Shown: piece by piece, positions 29,973 to 40,346 of the stretch | How positions within the stretch are numbered: position 1 is the stretch's first letter | Layout of the letters: every line of letters starts with the position of its first letter | Source: DAOUBP01 sp034432655 | GTDB lineage: Bacteria > Chloroflexota > Anaerolineae > CG2-30-64-16 | Length of the DNA stretch: 45,486 nt | Assembly: GCA_034432655.1 (NCBI GenBank) | Contig: DAOUBP010000056.1 | Span: 1 to 45,486 of the forward strand | Direction of reading: 5' to 3' | The notes under the pieces: model-generated | The model's input: only the letters and a program-made list of their open reading frames with translations | What the model was told of the DNA's origin: nothing | The model's database searches: none | Made by a program: the position numbers and the translations under genes

Positions 29973-32900
29973 TTACCGCTGCACGAACGGCAGGAAGACC
30001 CGGTTGGGGGTCGGGTTGCCGGCCACCACGGTGGCCGAAACCGGCCCAACGCGAGCGCCGTCCCCGACGTACTCCAGCCAGTACCAGTAGGTCTGGCCCA
30101 CCGTCACAGTTGTGTCGGTGTATTGCGCCTGGCCGTCCTGTCCGACGGTCACCGGGCTCTCGGTCAGCAGCTCTGCACCGAGGCCCTTGATGTTGTCCGC
30201 CCGCCAGACCCGGAAGCCCTCGTCAGCGTTCCCCACCACCGTCCAGCTCAACGTCACCTGGCCACCGGCCGATCGGGCCGTGAACTGCTGCACCTGCACC
30301 GACGTTGGGTAGGCGTAGGGGAAGTCCAGGGTCAGGTCCTCGGTGAAGCTGACCGTCAGGGTGGTGGTGAGGCTATTGCCCGACAGGTTCAGCGTATAGG
30401 CGTTGAACGTGGTCGGTGCGGTGGCCGTGTAGGTGCCCGGGATCAGCGTGTCCACCAGATAGATGCCGTCGCTGCCCGTGTACACCGTGATGTCAACCGG
30501 CCGGCCGATGATGTCGGTGCCGGTGATCCGGATCGGCACACCGCTCAAGCCGAATTCACCAGTATCCTGGGTGCCGTTGCCGTTGGCGTCAATCCAGGCC
30601 AGGTCGCCCAGCCGTACCCGCAGGATCTCGCCGAAGTCGTTGCCCTCGGAGAGGCCCTGGCCCTGGGTCAGTTGCAGGAAGGTCGGGATCACGTTCGGGG
30701 TCGTGCTGGACAGCCCGCCGGGCTGGGTTTGCTCGATCACATAGCCGCCGGGCAACTGGTCGTTGAATGAGAAGCCTCCGCCGCTATCGGTCGTCATGCA
30801 GGCCAGCGGCGTATTCGAATCGCGCACGCTGTCCTGGTTGAGGTCTGCGTAGAGACAGACGTACACGCCCGGAATGACATCTTCGTTCAGGTCTTTGATG
30901 CCGTTCTCGTTCCAATCGTAGAAGACGACGCCCCGGATCGGCCCGCGGCCGGCATAGCCGAAGTCGGCGTCCAGGTATTGTCCGTCGGGCGCCAGGCTGA
31001 CCTTGTGCGGGTTTGTCCCGGCCGTGCGCTCGAAAGCGCTCAACGCCGGGTTGTCGCTCGGGTTCTCAGGCACAACCACGCAGTAGTTGCCGGGCGCCAG
31101 GTTGGCGAACAGATATCTGCCGTTGCTGTCCGTGACCCTGGTGTCCAGGAGCTGGTCGCACGCGCCGGACTGGTTCTGCGCGTAAAGCTGCACCAAGACG
31201 TCCGGGATGCCGCGCTCGTCGCCGTCCTGTGTGCCGGAACGGTTATCGTCGTAGAAGATGGTGTCGCCGATGCTGCTTCGGGCCTCGATGTAACCGAAGT
31301 CGGCCGTCAGGTTGTAGCCGGCGGTCGGTAACGCCACAGCGTACGGTTGCTGCTGGTTGTTGTTGTCCTGGCCCGGGTTCGGCCCCAGCGCAGTGACCGT
31401 GTAACCGGCCAACACGTTGAAGTCGTCGGTCACGGACACCGTGTAGTTGCCCGCTGGCAGGCCGATGAAGCTGTAGTCGCCGCTGGCGCCGGTGGTGGTG
31501 ATGCCGTACAGCTCGCCGTCTTTGTAGAGGATCACCGTCACCCCGGCCTGGCCCACATCACCGTGCGCCGGGTTGAACAGCCCGTTTCCGTCCTTTTCGA
31601 TCCACACCTGGTTGCCGATCACGCCCACGTCCGGCCGGTCAGCCCGGAAGTAGCCGAAGTCTGCGGTCAGGTTAGCCCCGCCGGCCGGCAGGTTGATGGC
31701 ATAGGGATCGGCCTGGTTGTTGTTATCCGCGTTGGCTGTACCCAGGGGCGACTTGATGTAGTCGGTCAGCACCGCGTTGGTGTCACTGGCGTGCACCAGG
31801 TAGGTTCCGGCCGGCACGCCGGGGAACAGGTAGTTGCCGCTATTGGCGTCCAGTGCACTTACCGTAGTGACGGTCGCGATGATCGGCTCGCCCGCATCCC
31901 AGACCCGGTTGCCGTTGGTGTCGCGGATCAGGTCCACGGACACGCCGGCCAGCGCAGTGTCGCCCGCGTTGAAGCGGCCATCGCGGTTGGCGTCCAGGAA
32001 CACCAGGTTGCCGATGCGGCCCAGCAGGGTGTTGGAGTCGTAGCCGAAGTCGGCGTCCAGGTATTGCTGGCCCGCAACTACGGTTACGGCATGCGGGACC
32101 GGCGTGGTGGCGGCGTAACCTGTCGGCGGGTTGGTCGGCGCCACGTTGTAGGAGCCGGCCGGCACCTCGATGCGGTAGTAGCCGTTGCTGTCGGTGGTGG
32201 CACAGATGGCAGCACCACCGCCGGTCGGCGTGGCGCAGACCTGGATGCCGGAGATGCCCGGTTCGCCGGGTTGCTGGATGCCGTCGCCGTTCTCGTCGTA
32301 CCAAACAGTGTCGCCGATGATCGCCCGACCAACGTTGGGGATCCTGACGTAGCCGAAGTCAGCATCCTTGTATGCTTCGCCGGCCGACAGCCTGATGGGC
32401 GCGGTGGGATCGGGCTGGCTTTGATTGGCCACGATATGTGTCAGGCCGGCCAGCCTGCCGTTGAGATCGGTGACGTCCACCACGTAGGTGCCGGGCGGCA
32501 GGTTCGGGAAGAGGTAGCCGCCGTCCGCGTCGGTGACAGTGCTGGCGATCACCACGCCGCCCCGGAGCAGGTTCAACGTGACATTGGCGATGCCGGGCTC
32601 ACCGACGTCCTGGACGCCATCGCGATTGGTGTCGTACCAGACGAAGTCGCCGATGGCGCCGGGCCGGGTGTAGCCGAAGTCGGCCGTCATGTTGATGCCG
32701 GCCGGCGCCAGCGTGATCGCATACGGCTGGGCCTGATGGTTGTTGTCCGCACCCGGATTGGGGCCGAGGACGGTCTTGATGTAGCTGCGCAGTACGCCGA
32801 AGTCATCGGTTACCTGAACGGTGTAGCTGCCCGCCGGCAGGCCGGTGAAGACGTAGTCACCGCCCGCGCCGGTGGTCGTGACGCCGTACAGGGTGGCGCC

Positions 32901-35900
32901 GCGATAGAGGGCTACGGTGACCCCCGCGATGCCGATATCGCCGGCGCCGGGGTTGAAGATGCCGTTGCCGTCCTCTTCATACCACACCTGGTTGCCGATG
33001 ATCCCAAGTTCGTCTTCGGTGCGGGGCAGCACGTAGCCGAAGTCGGCCGTGGTATTGGTGCCGCCTGCTGGCAAGTTGACCGGGTACGGCTGCGCCTGGC
33101 TGTTGTTGTCCTGACCCGGATTGGGCCCCAACGGGCCAACGGTGAAGTCGTCCAGCACGTTTTGCGTGTCGGAGACGACCACCAGGTAGTTCCCGGCCGG
33201 CAGGCCCTGGAAGAGATATTCCCCGTTTTGATCGGTGGTCGCAGTGGCGATCACCGGCTCGCCGGGCTCGCGGATGCCGTCGCCGTCATCGCGGATCAGG
33301 TCCACGCTGACGCCGGGCAGGCGGGGCTCGCCGGGATTCAGCAGCCCGTCGTCGCTGACGTCGTGCCACACGGTGCCGCCGATGCGGCCCAGTTGCGGCG
33401 AGTTATACCCGAAGTCCGCGTCCAGGTACTGATCACCGGGGCCAACGGTCACCGGGCCATGGGGCACCGGTGTGGTGGCGGTGTAGCCGGCCGGCGGGTT
33501 GGTCGGTTCGATCAGGTAGGTGCCGCCAGGCACCTCGATAAGGTACTGGCCGCTGGCGTTGGTGATGTCGCAGATGGCTGCGCCGCCGTCAAGCGGTGTA
33601 GCGCACACCTGGATGCCGGGGATGCCCGGCTCGCCCGGATCGCGCACGCCGTCGCCGTCACCATCGTACCACACGGTGTCGCCGATGATCGCCTTGCCGG
33701 GAGTAGGCTGCTGCACGTAGCCGAAGTCCGCATCGCGATAGGTCTCGCCTGCCGCCAGCGCCACCGGGCCGAAGGGATCGGGCTTGCTCTGCGGGCCAAG
33801 GGTGTGGATCAGCCCGCCCAACATGCCCTGGGTATCAGTGACGTCCACGAAGTAAGTACCCGGTGTCAGGTCGGTGAAGAGGTAGCCGCCGTCCGCGCCG
33901 GTGGTGCGGTCGCCGATCACCTGATCCACGCCGACTTCCAGGACGCCGTTTCCGTTATCCCGGTACAGCCGGATGGTGACGTTGCCGATGCCGGGCTCGC
34001 CCACATCCTGGATGCCGTCGGCATCGGTGTCATACCAGACGTAGTCGCCGATGGCAGCCGGCCGGATGTAGCCGAAGTCGGCCGTCCAGTTGGTATCATC
34101 GCGCGGCAGGACGATGGCGTAGGGTTGCACCTGGTTGTTGTTGTCCTGGCCGGGGTTAGGCCCTGGTGTGGTGACTGCGTAGCCGGCCAGCACATCGGCC
34201 AGGTCGCTGACCACCACGCTGTAGTTGCCCTCCGGCAGGCGCAGGAACGCATAGCGGCCGCTGGCGCCGGTGGTGGTGGTTTGATAGGGCGCGCCGTCCT
34301 TCAGCAGTTCTACGGTCACGCCCGGCTGCCCGAAGTCCCCGTGCAGCGGGTCGAAGAGGCCGTCCCCGTCCGTCTCGATCCACACCTGGTTGCCGATGGC
34401 GCCGATGGGATCGCCGAAGCCGCTGCCGGCAGCGGCATAGCCGAAGTCCGCGGTCAGGTTCGAGCCGCCGACCGGCAGGCTGATCGCGTACGGGTCGGCC
34501 TGGTTGTTGTTGTCCGCGCCGGGTGTGCCCAACGGCGTCTTAGTGTAGTCGGTCAGCACCGCGTTGGTGTCGCTGACGTGCACCAGGTAGTTGCCCGTGG
34601 GCAAGCCGGTGAACAGATAGTTGCCGTTGTTGGCATCCAGCGTGTGGCCGGTAGTGACGGTCGCGATGATCGGCTCGCCCGCATCCCAGATCCGGTTCCC
34701 GTTGGTGTCACGGATCAGGTCCACGGACACGCCGGGGAAGGCGCGGTCGCCCGCGTCGAAGACGCCGTTCTTGTTGTTGTCCAGGAACACCAGGTTGCCG
34801 ATGCGGCCCAGGTTCGGGCTGCGGTAACCGAAATCCGCGTCCAGGTACTGCTGGCCCGCAGCCACAGTTACCGGGTGCGGGACCGGGGTAGTGGCCGTGT
34901 AACCGGACGGCGGGTTGGTCGGCGCCACGTTGTAAGACCCGGCCGGCACTGCGATGAAGTAGTGGCCGTTGGCATCGGTGGTGGCACAGATAGCGGTGCC
35001 GCCGCCGGCCGGCGTGGCGCAGACCTGGATGCCGGGGATGCCGGGCTCGCCGGGCTGCTGGATGCCGTCGCCGTTACCGTCGTACCAGACGGTGTCGCCG
35101 ATGATGGCCTGGCCCGGGAGCGGCTCGCGCACGTAGCCGAAGTCCACATCCTTGTTGATTTCAGCCGGGCCCAGGTATACCGTGTACGGGTCGGGCAGGC
35201 TCTGATTGGCCACGATGTGGGTCAGGCCGGCCAGCTTGCCGTAGGCATCGGTGACGTCCACAGTGTAAGTGCCGGGCGGCAGGTCCGGGAAGATGTAGCC
35301 GCCGTCCGCATCGGTGACGGTGCTGGCGATGACTACGCCGTCCCGGATCAGGTTCAGCGTTACGTTGGGAATGCCGGGCTCGCCGACGTCCTGGATCCCG
35401 TCCCCGTCCGCGTCGTACCAGACGAAGTCGCCGATGACGCCAAAGGGGACCAGGCCGGCGTCCACGTCCCGGTTATCCTCGCCGGGGGCCAGCGTGATGC
35501 ACGCCTTGCCGGTGCTCGGGTCCGGGTCGCTGTCCACCGCGTCGTCCCCGCCCTGGTCCGGCAGGGTGAAGGCCGTGCCCTGCGGTAGGACGAACTCGAC
35601 GCAGTAGGCGCGGGCCGCCAACATCTCGAAGAGGTACCGGCCATCCGCGTCGGTGACGGTGTCATCCACCGGGTTGCCGGCCGCGTCGTAGAGGGTGACC
35701 GTCACGCCTTCGACGCCCGGCTCATCGTTATCCTGAATGCCGTTCCCGTTCCGGTCGTACCAGACAGTGTCGCCCAGGCTGGCGGCCGGATAGAGGCCCG
35801 CGTCCCGCGTCAGGTCGGTCTGGCCGGCGGCCAGCGTGAACGGTGCGGTCATGCCAACATCGTCGGCATCGCTGTCCCGGGTGGGATCGCTGCCCTGGTT

Positions 35901-38900
35901 CTGGGGGCTGTGGCTGTAGTTGTCCGGCGCCTGGACTTGCACGTAATAGGTGCCGGCCGGCAGGCCCGTGAAGCCGTAGATGCCGTTGGCGTCGGTGGTC
36001 GCGCTCGCGACCCAGCCAGCAGCGGTGAAGAGATCCACCCGCACATCCGCCAGGCCGACCTCGTCCGGGTCCTGGATGCCGTCCGCGTCGGTGTCCAGCC
36101 AGACGCGATCGCCCACCGCGGCCAGGCCGGGCACGATGGCCGCGCACGCGTCGGCCCAAACCGGGGCTGCAGGCTTGCCGGTTGTGTCGCGCGCCGCGCT
36201 CACAGCCGCCAGGTCCGCGGTGCCGTCGGTGCAGACCGCGCGATAGCCGAAGTCGGCCGTCAGGAACGCCTGGCCGCTGGCCAGGTTCACGGTCAGCGGC
36301 TGGTTACCGGTAGTGAGGGTCACGCCGGGCGGCAGGGTCGCCGGGTCCACCCGCACGCAGTACGTGCCGGCCGGCAGCCGATTGAACAGGTAGCTGCCGT
36401 TGCCCGATGTGACCTGGCTGGTGAGCAGCGCGCCGTTCGCGGCGCACTCGCCTTCATAGAGCTGTACTGTTACCCCGTTGATGCCGGGGTCATTGGCGTC
36501 GTTGTCGGGCAGGCCGTCGCCGTTCAAGTCATAGAAGACGCGGTCGCCGATGGAGCCGGTGCCGACGAAGTAGTAGCCGAAGTCGGCGTCCAGGAAGGAG
36601 CCGCCGCTGGGCAGTGACACGGTACGCGGTTCGACCGCGCCGGTGATGCTGTAGCCGGCCGGCAGCGTGCTCTCATCCACATCCACCACGTAGGTCCCAC
36701 CGCTCAGGTTGTTGAAGACATAGTTGCCGCTGGCGCCCGGCTCGGTCTGGGTGATGCGCAGCAGCGCGCCGCCCTGGTACAGCCGCAACGTCACGCCGGG
36801 GATGCCAGCTTCACCCGGGTCCTGGACGTTGTCCAGGTCTGCATCCTCCCAAACCCGGTCGCCGATGCGGCCCAGGCTCTCCTGATCTTTGTTGGGGGAG
36901 TTATGGGCCGTGCTGATGGTCAGCGTGCCGCACGCGCCGCCGGTCTTGTTCTTGGGGATGGACCACTCGTAGATGACGTTCCAGACCCATACCTTGCCGG
37001 TGGTCTCGTAGTAATCGTAGGGCGGGGAATGGCGCAGGGGGTCGCCCCAAACACCACCGTTCCAGCCCGCGCTGTTCAGGTTCCATTGGAGCGAAGTGCC
37101 CACCGCGTTCACCGGGCCCGTGCCGGGCGCCGCGCTGCCGTCCCGTCCGGTCTGGCCGGAGGTCCAGTTGCCCGGGGAGCCGTCCAGGTAGTCCAGGATG
37201 ACCCCGGTGTACTTGCCGCCGGGATAGGTCAGGTCAAAGCCCAGGCGGTCACTATTCTTCAGGGCGTTGAAATCGTGGCTTTGCGTCCAGCCGTCCAGGC
37301 GCAGGTAAGGATCATCCAGGCCCTTGTCGGCGTAGACATTGCTGTTGAACCCGCGATCCATGACGAAGGTGTAGTAGCAGGCGCTGGCGCTTTCATAGCG
37401 GTAGAGGTTGCCGGGCGCGACCATCTCATTGCCCGTGCCGCTCTTGGGCACCCGAGCCAGGAAGGTGTAGTTGGGATCCAGCAAGCCATCCACCACCGGA
37501 TCGGCGGCCGGCGCAGCCTGTGGTGCGAATGCGGCCGACGCGGCCAACAACCCAGCCGTGGCCGTGGGCCGGGCCGCCCGGAAGCGGAGCACCACCTGGA
37601 AGGTCTCGCCGGGCGCCAGGTTGCGGCCGAAGCTGACGGTGAGGTCGTTCCAGTTGAGGACGCCGTCGTCCACGTTGTCGTCCGAGGCCGGGGTCGCGCC
37701 CAGGTAATCCAGCACGTCCGGGTCGTACCAGTCCTGCAGAGGCAGCACATCAATGGTGGTGAAGCCGCTGTTGTGGACCCGGATGGTGAAGGTGAACTCG
37801 GTGTTTTCATAAAGCGGATCGGGCCCGGTGTATTCTTTGCTGATCTCTACCTGGGGGAACGCTTCCGCATAGCCGAAGTCGGCGTCCAGGTATTGCTGGC
37901 CCTCGCCCAGGCTGATGCGCGGCGTGGGATCGTTGTAGGTGGTGTTCACATAGCCGGCCGGCACCGTGCTGTTGACCACGTCCACGAAGTAGTCGTCCGG
38001 CGCCAGGTTCTGGAACAGGTAGCGGCCGTTGGCGTTGGTGGTGGTGGTCGCGATCAGGCTGTCGGTTGTCGCGTTGAAGATGCCGTCGCCGTTGTCCTGG
38101 TAGAGCTTGAGTTGCACGTTGGCGATCCCGGGCTCGCCGGGGTCTTGCACGCCGTCTTGATTGGCATCGTACCACACGAAATCGCCGATTTCCCCGGGGC
38201 AGACCCCGGGCTCGGCGTACACAGTGTTGGAGCCGGTCTTGCTGGGCGAGGCGTGGATATAGGGCACCTCCAGCGCGCCGAAGCCGGCCGCGCCGAACGC
38301 GGCGATATCAATCTTTGCCTCGTAGATGACGTCGAAGATCCAGTCCGGATAGGTGGCATTGGGGCTGTAAGTGCTGTCGGTGGCGGGCGAGTCCACCAGC
38401 AGGTTGGTGCCCAGCGTCGAGCAGTTGCCGGCCGTGCAGTAACCGGTATTGTTCAGGCTGTACGCCAGCGAGGTGCCCCACGCCTTGATGTGGGCCGCGT
38501 TGCCCACGTTCATCTTGCCGTCCCCGCCGCTGACACCCAGGGAATCGTAGCCGGATGGCGTCCCGCTCTTGGCCGTCAGATAGTCCAGTTTGAAGTCCAA
38601 CACCAGCGCATCATTGGCGTCGTAGCCGTAGAACTGCGCGTGGTCGGAACCGACCAGGTCCCCGAACTTGTGGCCGGATGGCCAGCCGACGGCGTTGGTG
38701 CCATAGGTGTTATCCACGAAGTCCTTGTCAATGGCGAGGGTCATGTAGACCGCGTCGCCGGCCGGCTGGTAGTAGGTAGCCAGCTTGCCGAACAGTTTGC
38801 CGTCTGCCACGTAGCACACCTGGTTCGCGTAAGGCGAATTGCGATAGGCGTCATCGTACTGGCCGTCCACCACCGGCGGCTGGTTCACGAAGACGCGGGT

Positions 38901-40346
38901 GATGTCGGTCGCCGCGCCATAGATGCCAGGATTGTCCCGCAACGCGGCCTTGATGATCGTCTGATCCACGTTGCCCGCGGCCGCGCCGGCCGGCACCCGC
39001 ACCTCGGCCACCAGCTGGTAGCGCTGTCCGCCGTCCAGACAAACCGGATTGGACACCGGCGGTTCGTTCGGGTTGCTGGTCTCGTGCACGCCGTTACCGT
39101 TGGTGTCCTCCCACAGCAGCACGGTCCAGCCCAGGCTGGAGGCCGCTGTGATGTTCACGCAAATCCGGCTGTCGCCGTTGTTGACCACCGTGTGGCCGTA
39201 GAACAGGACGCTGCCCGCGGTGGCGTACTGGTCGTAGTTAGGAGTTACCGAAATCAGTTTGCCGACATGTGTCGTATCGGTGGCCGTGGCCGTCGCGCCG
39301 CCGCTCTGCGCCGTTGCAGTCACGGTGGTCACGTCCACCGTGCCCGGCGCGGCCGTCTCGGGCACGTCCACCTGCACCAGGATGGGGTACGCCGCGTTGG
39401 GCCCGATGGACGGGGTGGCGCTGATGGCCGTGTCCTCGGGATCCTTGACGCCGTTGCCGTTTACGTCTTTGTAGATGCGCACCGGCCAGCCCAGGCTGGA
39501 CGAGGCGCTCAGGTTGACGACCGTGGTCAGGCTGCCGACGCGCACCACGTGCGCGTAGGTCCTGCTGGCGCCCGCCACCGCGTCCGCGCTGTTGTTCGGC
39601 GTCAACGTCAGGCCGGCGGTGTAGCACACCTCCAGCTTCGGCCTTTGTTTCGCGGTCCCGTCGTCGCTGCTCTTGAAGATCTTTTCCGCCTTGGGGTTCG
39701 TGGCGGCTGCGAGCAGGATCACGCCGTGGTTGGTGGATGGATCGTTTTTCCACAGGCCGGCCAGGCTGGTCAGGTCCCATGAGCGCCAGACGTTCTTGGT
39801 GTTGTCCACCACCGTGCTGCTGACCGCCGCGGGTTTGTAATCGCCGCCCTGGTTGGTCCACAGCAGGTTAGCTTTCTTGTCGCGCGCTTTCCACGTGACC
39901 TCGGCCTCGTTCCATGAGCTGGTGACCTGATGTGCGTTGATGGTGACCGCGCCGCCGGAGGCCCCTTCGACCCATAGCGAAAGGGTTGCGCTGCTGATCA
40001 CGGCGTCAGCCGGCAGGCCTGTCAGGTCGAACTGCAGCAACGCGCGGTTCAGCTTGCCGTTCTCGGTCTTGACGCGCAGCTCGGCATCGCCGCCCCGCCG
40101 TTCATCCGGCTTGTCCTGCTTGATATACGCGTCCTTCCCGGCCGAAGCCGATGGCTGCAACGTAACGCAGGTCAGGCTTGGGCTGCCCTGCGCACTTGCG
40201 GCCTGTGCTGACAGGGCCGCAGCAGCGTTGGCCGGTGCGACGAACGATCCACCCCCCGGCGCTGTGATCAGCATGGCTGTCAGCAAGACAATTGTGACCA
40301 GCAGGCCGGCCGGCCCGGCGATCTTCAGTCCTGTACGTCTTTTCAT
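29973..40346 (-). CDS. Giant secreted adhesin-like protein: DNRLRE domain plus about 20 SdrD-B-like modules
   Basis: A 3457-residue exported protein. ATG 40346 is chosen because GGGGAGGGG precedes it and a signal peptide (MKRRTGLKIAGPAG, hydrophobic to PANAA) begins there. Layout: DNRLRE-like domain (about 70-242); CARDB/DUF11-like region to about 480; a CBM9/DOMON-like domain (from VVDGQYDDAYR, about 487-715); SdrD-B module 1; a DUF11 domain (about 825-930); a second CBM9-like domain (VVDGLLDPNY, about 949-1150); SdrD-B modules 2-20 (about 1155-3345); a fibronectin-III-like domain; C-terminal NRVFLPFVQR. Modules start IGDxVWYDxxxDGxQD and end DADFGY; the DxDxDG loops suggest calcium binding. 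Modules 6-17 are three copies of a four-module block. A surface-layer or adhesion role is inferred. Confidence 0.92.
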   Translation of the reverse strand: MKRRTGLKIAGPAGLLVTIVLLTAMLITAPGGGSFVAPANAAAALSAQAASAQGSPSLTCVTLQPSASAGKDAYIKQDKPDERRGGDAELRVKTENGKLNRALLQFDLTGLPADAVISSATLSLWVEGASGGAVTINAHQVTSSWNEAEVTWKARDKKANLLWTNQGGDYKPAAVSSTVVDNTKNVWRSWDLTSLAGLWKNDPSTNHGVILLAAATNPKAEKIFKSSDDGTAKQRPKLEVCYTAGLTLTPNNSADAVAGASRTYAHVVRVGSLTTVVNLSASSSLGWPVRIYKDVNGNGVKDPEDTAISATPSIGPNAAYPILVQVDVPETAAPGTVDVTTVTATAQSGGATATATDTTHVGKLISVTPNYDQYATAGSVLFYGHTVVNNGDSRICVNITAASSLGWTVLLWEDTNGNGVHETSNPNEPPVSNPVCLDGGQRYQLVAEVRVPAGAAAGNVDQTIIKAALRDNPGIYGAATDITRVFVNQPPVVDGQYDDAYRNSPYANQVCYVADGKLFGKLATYYQPAGDAVYMTLAIDKDFVDNTYGTNAVGWPSGHKFGDLVGSDHAQFYGYDANDALVLDFKLDYLTAKSGTPSGYDSLGVSGGDGKMNVGNAAHIKAWGTSLAYSLNNTGYCTAGNCSTLGTNLLVDSPATDSTYSPNATYPDWIFDVIYEAKIDIAAFGAAGFGALEVPYIHASPSKTGSNTVYAEPGVCPGEIGDFVWYDANQDGVQDPGEPGIANVQLKLYQDNGDGIFNATTDSLIATTTTNANGRYLFQNLAPDDYFVDVVNSTVPAGYVNTTYNDPTPRISLGEGQQYLDADFGYAEAFPQVEISKEYTGPDPLYENTEFTFTIRVHNSGFTTIDVLPLQDWYDPDVLDYLGATPASDDNVDDGVLNWNDLTVSFGRNLAPGETFQVVLRFRAARPTATAGLLAASAAFAPQAAPAADPVVDGLLDPNYTFLARVPKSGTGNEMVAPGNLYRYESASACYYTFVMDRGFNSNVYADKGLDDPYLRLDGWTQSHDFNALKNSDRLGFDLTYPGGKYTGVILDYLDGSPGNWTSGQTGRDGSAAPGTGPVNAVGTSLQWNLNSAGWNGGVWGDPLRHSPPYDYYETTGKVWVWNVIYEWSIPKNKTGGACGTLTISTAHNSPNKDQESLGRIGDRVWEDADLDNVQDPGEAGIPGVTLRLYQGGALLRITQTEPGASGNYVFNNLSGGTYVVDVDESTLPAGYSITGAVEPRTVSLPSGGSFLDADFGYYFVGTGSIGDRVFYDLNGDGLPDNDANDPGINGVTVQLYEGECAANGALLTSQVTSGNGSYLFNRLPAGTYCVRVDPATLPPGVTLTTGNQPLTVNLASGQAFLTADFGYRAVCTDGTADLAAVSAARDTTGKPAAPVWADACAAIVPGLAAVGDRVWLDTDADGIQDPDEVGLADVRVDLFTAAGWVASATTDANGIYGFTGLPAGTYYVQVQAPDNYSHSPQNQGSDPTRDSDADDVGMTAPFTLAAGQTDLTRDAGLYPAASLGDTVWYDRNGNGIQDNDEPGVEGVTVTLYDAAGNPVDDTVTDADGRYLFEMLAARAYCVEFVLPQGTAFTLPDQGGDDAVDSDPDPSTGKACITLAPGEDNRDVDAGLVPFGVIGDFVWYDADGDGIQDVGEPGIPNVTLNLIRDGVVIASTVTDADGGYIFPDLPPGTYTVDVTDAYGKLAGLTHIVANQSLPDPYTVYLGPAEINKDVDFGYVREPLPGQAIIGDTVWYDGNGDGIQQPGEPGIPGIQVCATPAGGGTAICATTDANGHYFIAVPAGSYNVAPTNPPSGYTATTPVPHPVTVAAGQQYLDADFGYRSPNLGRIGNLVFLDNNKNGVFDAGDRAFPGVSVDLIRDTNGNRIWDAGEPIIATVTTGHTLDANNGNYLFTGLPTGNYLVHVSDTNAVLTDYTKTPLGTPGADNNNQADPYAISLPVGGSNLTADFGYAAAGSGFGDPIGAIGNQVWIETDGDGLFDPLHGDFGQPGVTVELLKDGAPYQTTTTGASGRYAFLRLPEGNYSVVVSDLADVLAGYAVTTPGPNPGQDNNNQVQPYAIVLPRDDTNWTADFGYIRPAAIGDYVWYDTDADGIQDVGEPGIGNVTIRLYRDNGNGVLEVGVDQVIGDRTTGADGGYLFTDLTPGTYFVDVTDTQGMLGGLIHTLGPQSKPDPFGPVALAAGETYRDADFGYVQQPTPGKAIIGDTVWYDGDGDGVRDPGEPGIPGIQVCATPLDGGAAICDITNASGQYLIEVPGGTYLIEPTNPPAGYTATTPVPHGPVTVGPGDQYLDADFGYNSPQLGRIGGTVWHDVSDDGLLNPGEPRLPGVSVDLIRDDGDGIREPGEPVIATATTDQNGEYLFQGLPAGNYLVVVSDTQNVLDDFTVGPLGPNPGQDNNSQAQPYPVNLPAGGTNTTADFGYVLPRTEDELGIIGNQVWYEEDGNGIFNPGAGDIGIAGVTVALYRGATLYGVTTTGAGGDYVFTGLPAGSYTVQVTDDFGVLRSYIKTVLGPNPGADNNHQAQPYAITLAPAGINMTADFGYTRPGAIGDFVWYDTNRDGVQDVGEPGIANVTLNLLRGGVVIASTVTDADGGYLFPNLPPGTYVVDVTDLNGRLAGLTHIVANQSQPDPTAPIRLSAGEAYKDADFGYVRIPNVGRAIIGDTVWYDENGDGIQQPGEPGISGIQVCATPTGGGAAICATTDSNGYYRIEVPAGSYNVAPTNPPTGYAATTPVPHAVTVVAGQQYLDADFGYDSNTLLGRIGNLVFLDANRDGRFNAGDTALAGVSVDLIRDTNGNRVWDAGEPIIATVTTVSALDANSGNYLFPGVPAGTYLVHASDTNAVLTDYIKSPLGTANADNNNQADPYAINLPAGGANLTADFGYFRADRPDVGVIGNQVWIEKDGNGLFNPAHGDVGQAGVTVILYKDGELYGITTTGASGDYSFIGLPAGNYTVSVTDDFNVLAGYTVTALGPNPGQDNNNQQQPYAVALPTAGYNLTADFGYIEARSSIGDTIFYDDNRSGTQDGDERGIPDVLVQLYAQNQSGACDQLLDTRVTDSNGRYLFANLAPGNYCVVVPENPSDNPALSAFERTAGTNPHKVSLAPDGQYLDADFGYAGRGPIRGVVFYDWNENGIKDLNEDVIPGVYVCLYADLNQDSVRDSNTPLACMTTDSGGGFSFNDQLPGGYVIEQTQPGGLSSTTPNVIPTFLQLTQGQGLSEGNDFGEILRVRLGDLAWIDANGNGTQDTGEFGLSGVPIRITGTDIIGRPVDITVYTGSDGIYLVDTLIPGTYTATAPTTFNAYTLNLSGNSLTTTLTVSFTEDLTLDFPYAYPTSVQVQQFTARSAGGQVTLSWTVVGNADEGFRVWRADNIKGLGAELLTESPVTVGQDGQAQYTDTTVTVGQTYWYWLEYVGDGARVGPVSATVVAGNPTPNRVFLPFVQR
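31287..35440 (-). repeat. Three-copy A-B-C-D super-repeat within the giant gene, about 1.4 kb per copy
   Basis: In protein order: copy 1 about 35440-34067, copy 2 about 34067-32668, copy 3 about 32668-31287. Each has four different SdrD-B-like modules: A (contains VTDADGGY, THIVANQS), B (AIIGDTVWYD, IQVCATP), C (GRIGNLVF, SVDLIRD), D (IGNQVW, LGPNPGQDNN). Modules of the same letter resemble each other far more than their neighbours. By eye, A, B and C of copies 1 and 3 are closer to each other than to copy 2. Confidence 0.85.

Noticed and set aside
31347..35588. A 1413-codon open frame on the + strand
   Set aside because: It lies antisense to the SdrD-B super-repeat. The composition (Val, Gly, Arg, His, Asp rich, periodic like the repeat) and lack of known domains show it is a shadow of the GC-rich repeated coding strand.
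36903..39782. A 959-codon open frame on the + strand
   Set aside because: Antisense to the same giant gene; no ribosome binding site, domain or plausible composition.
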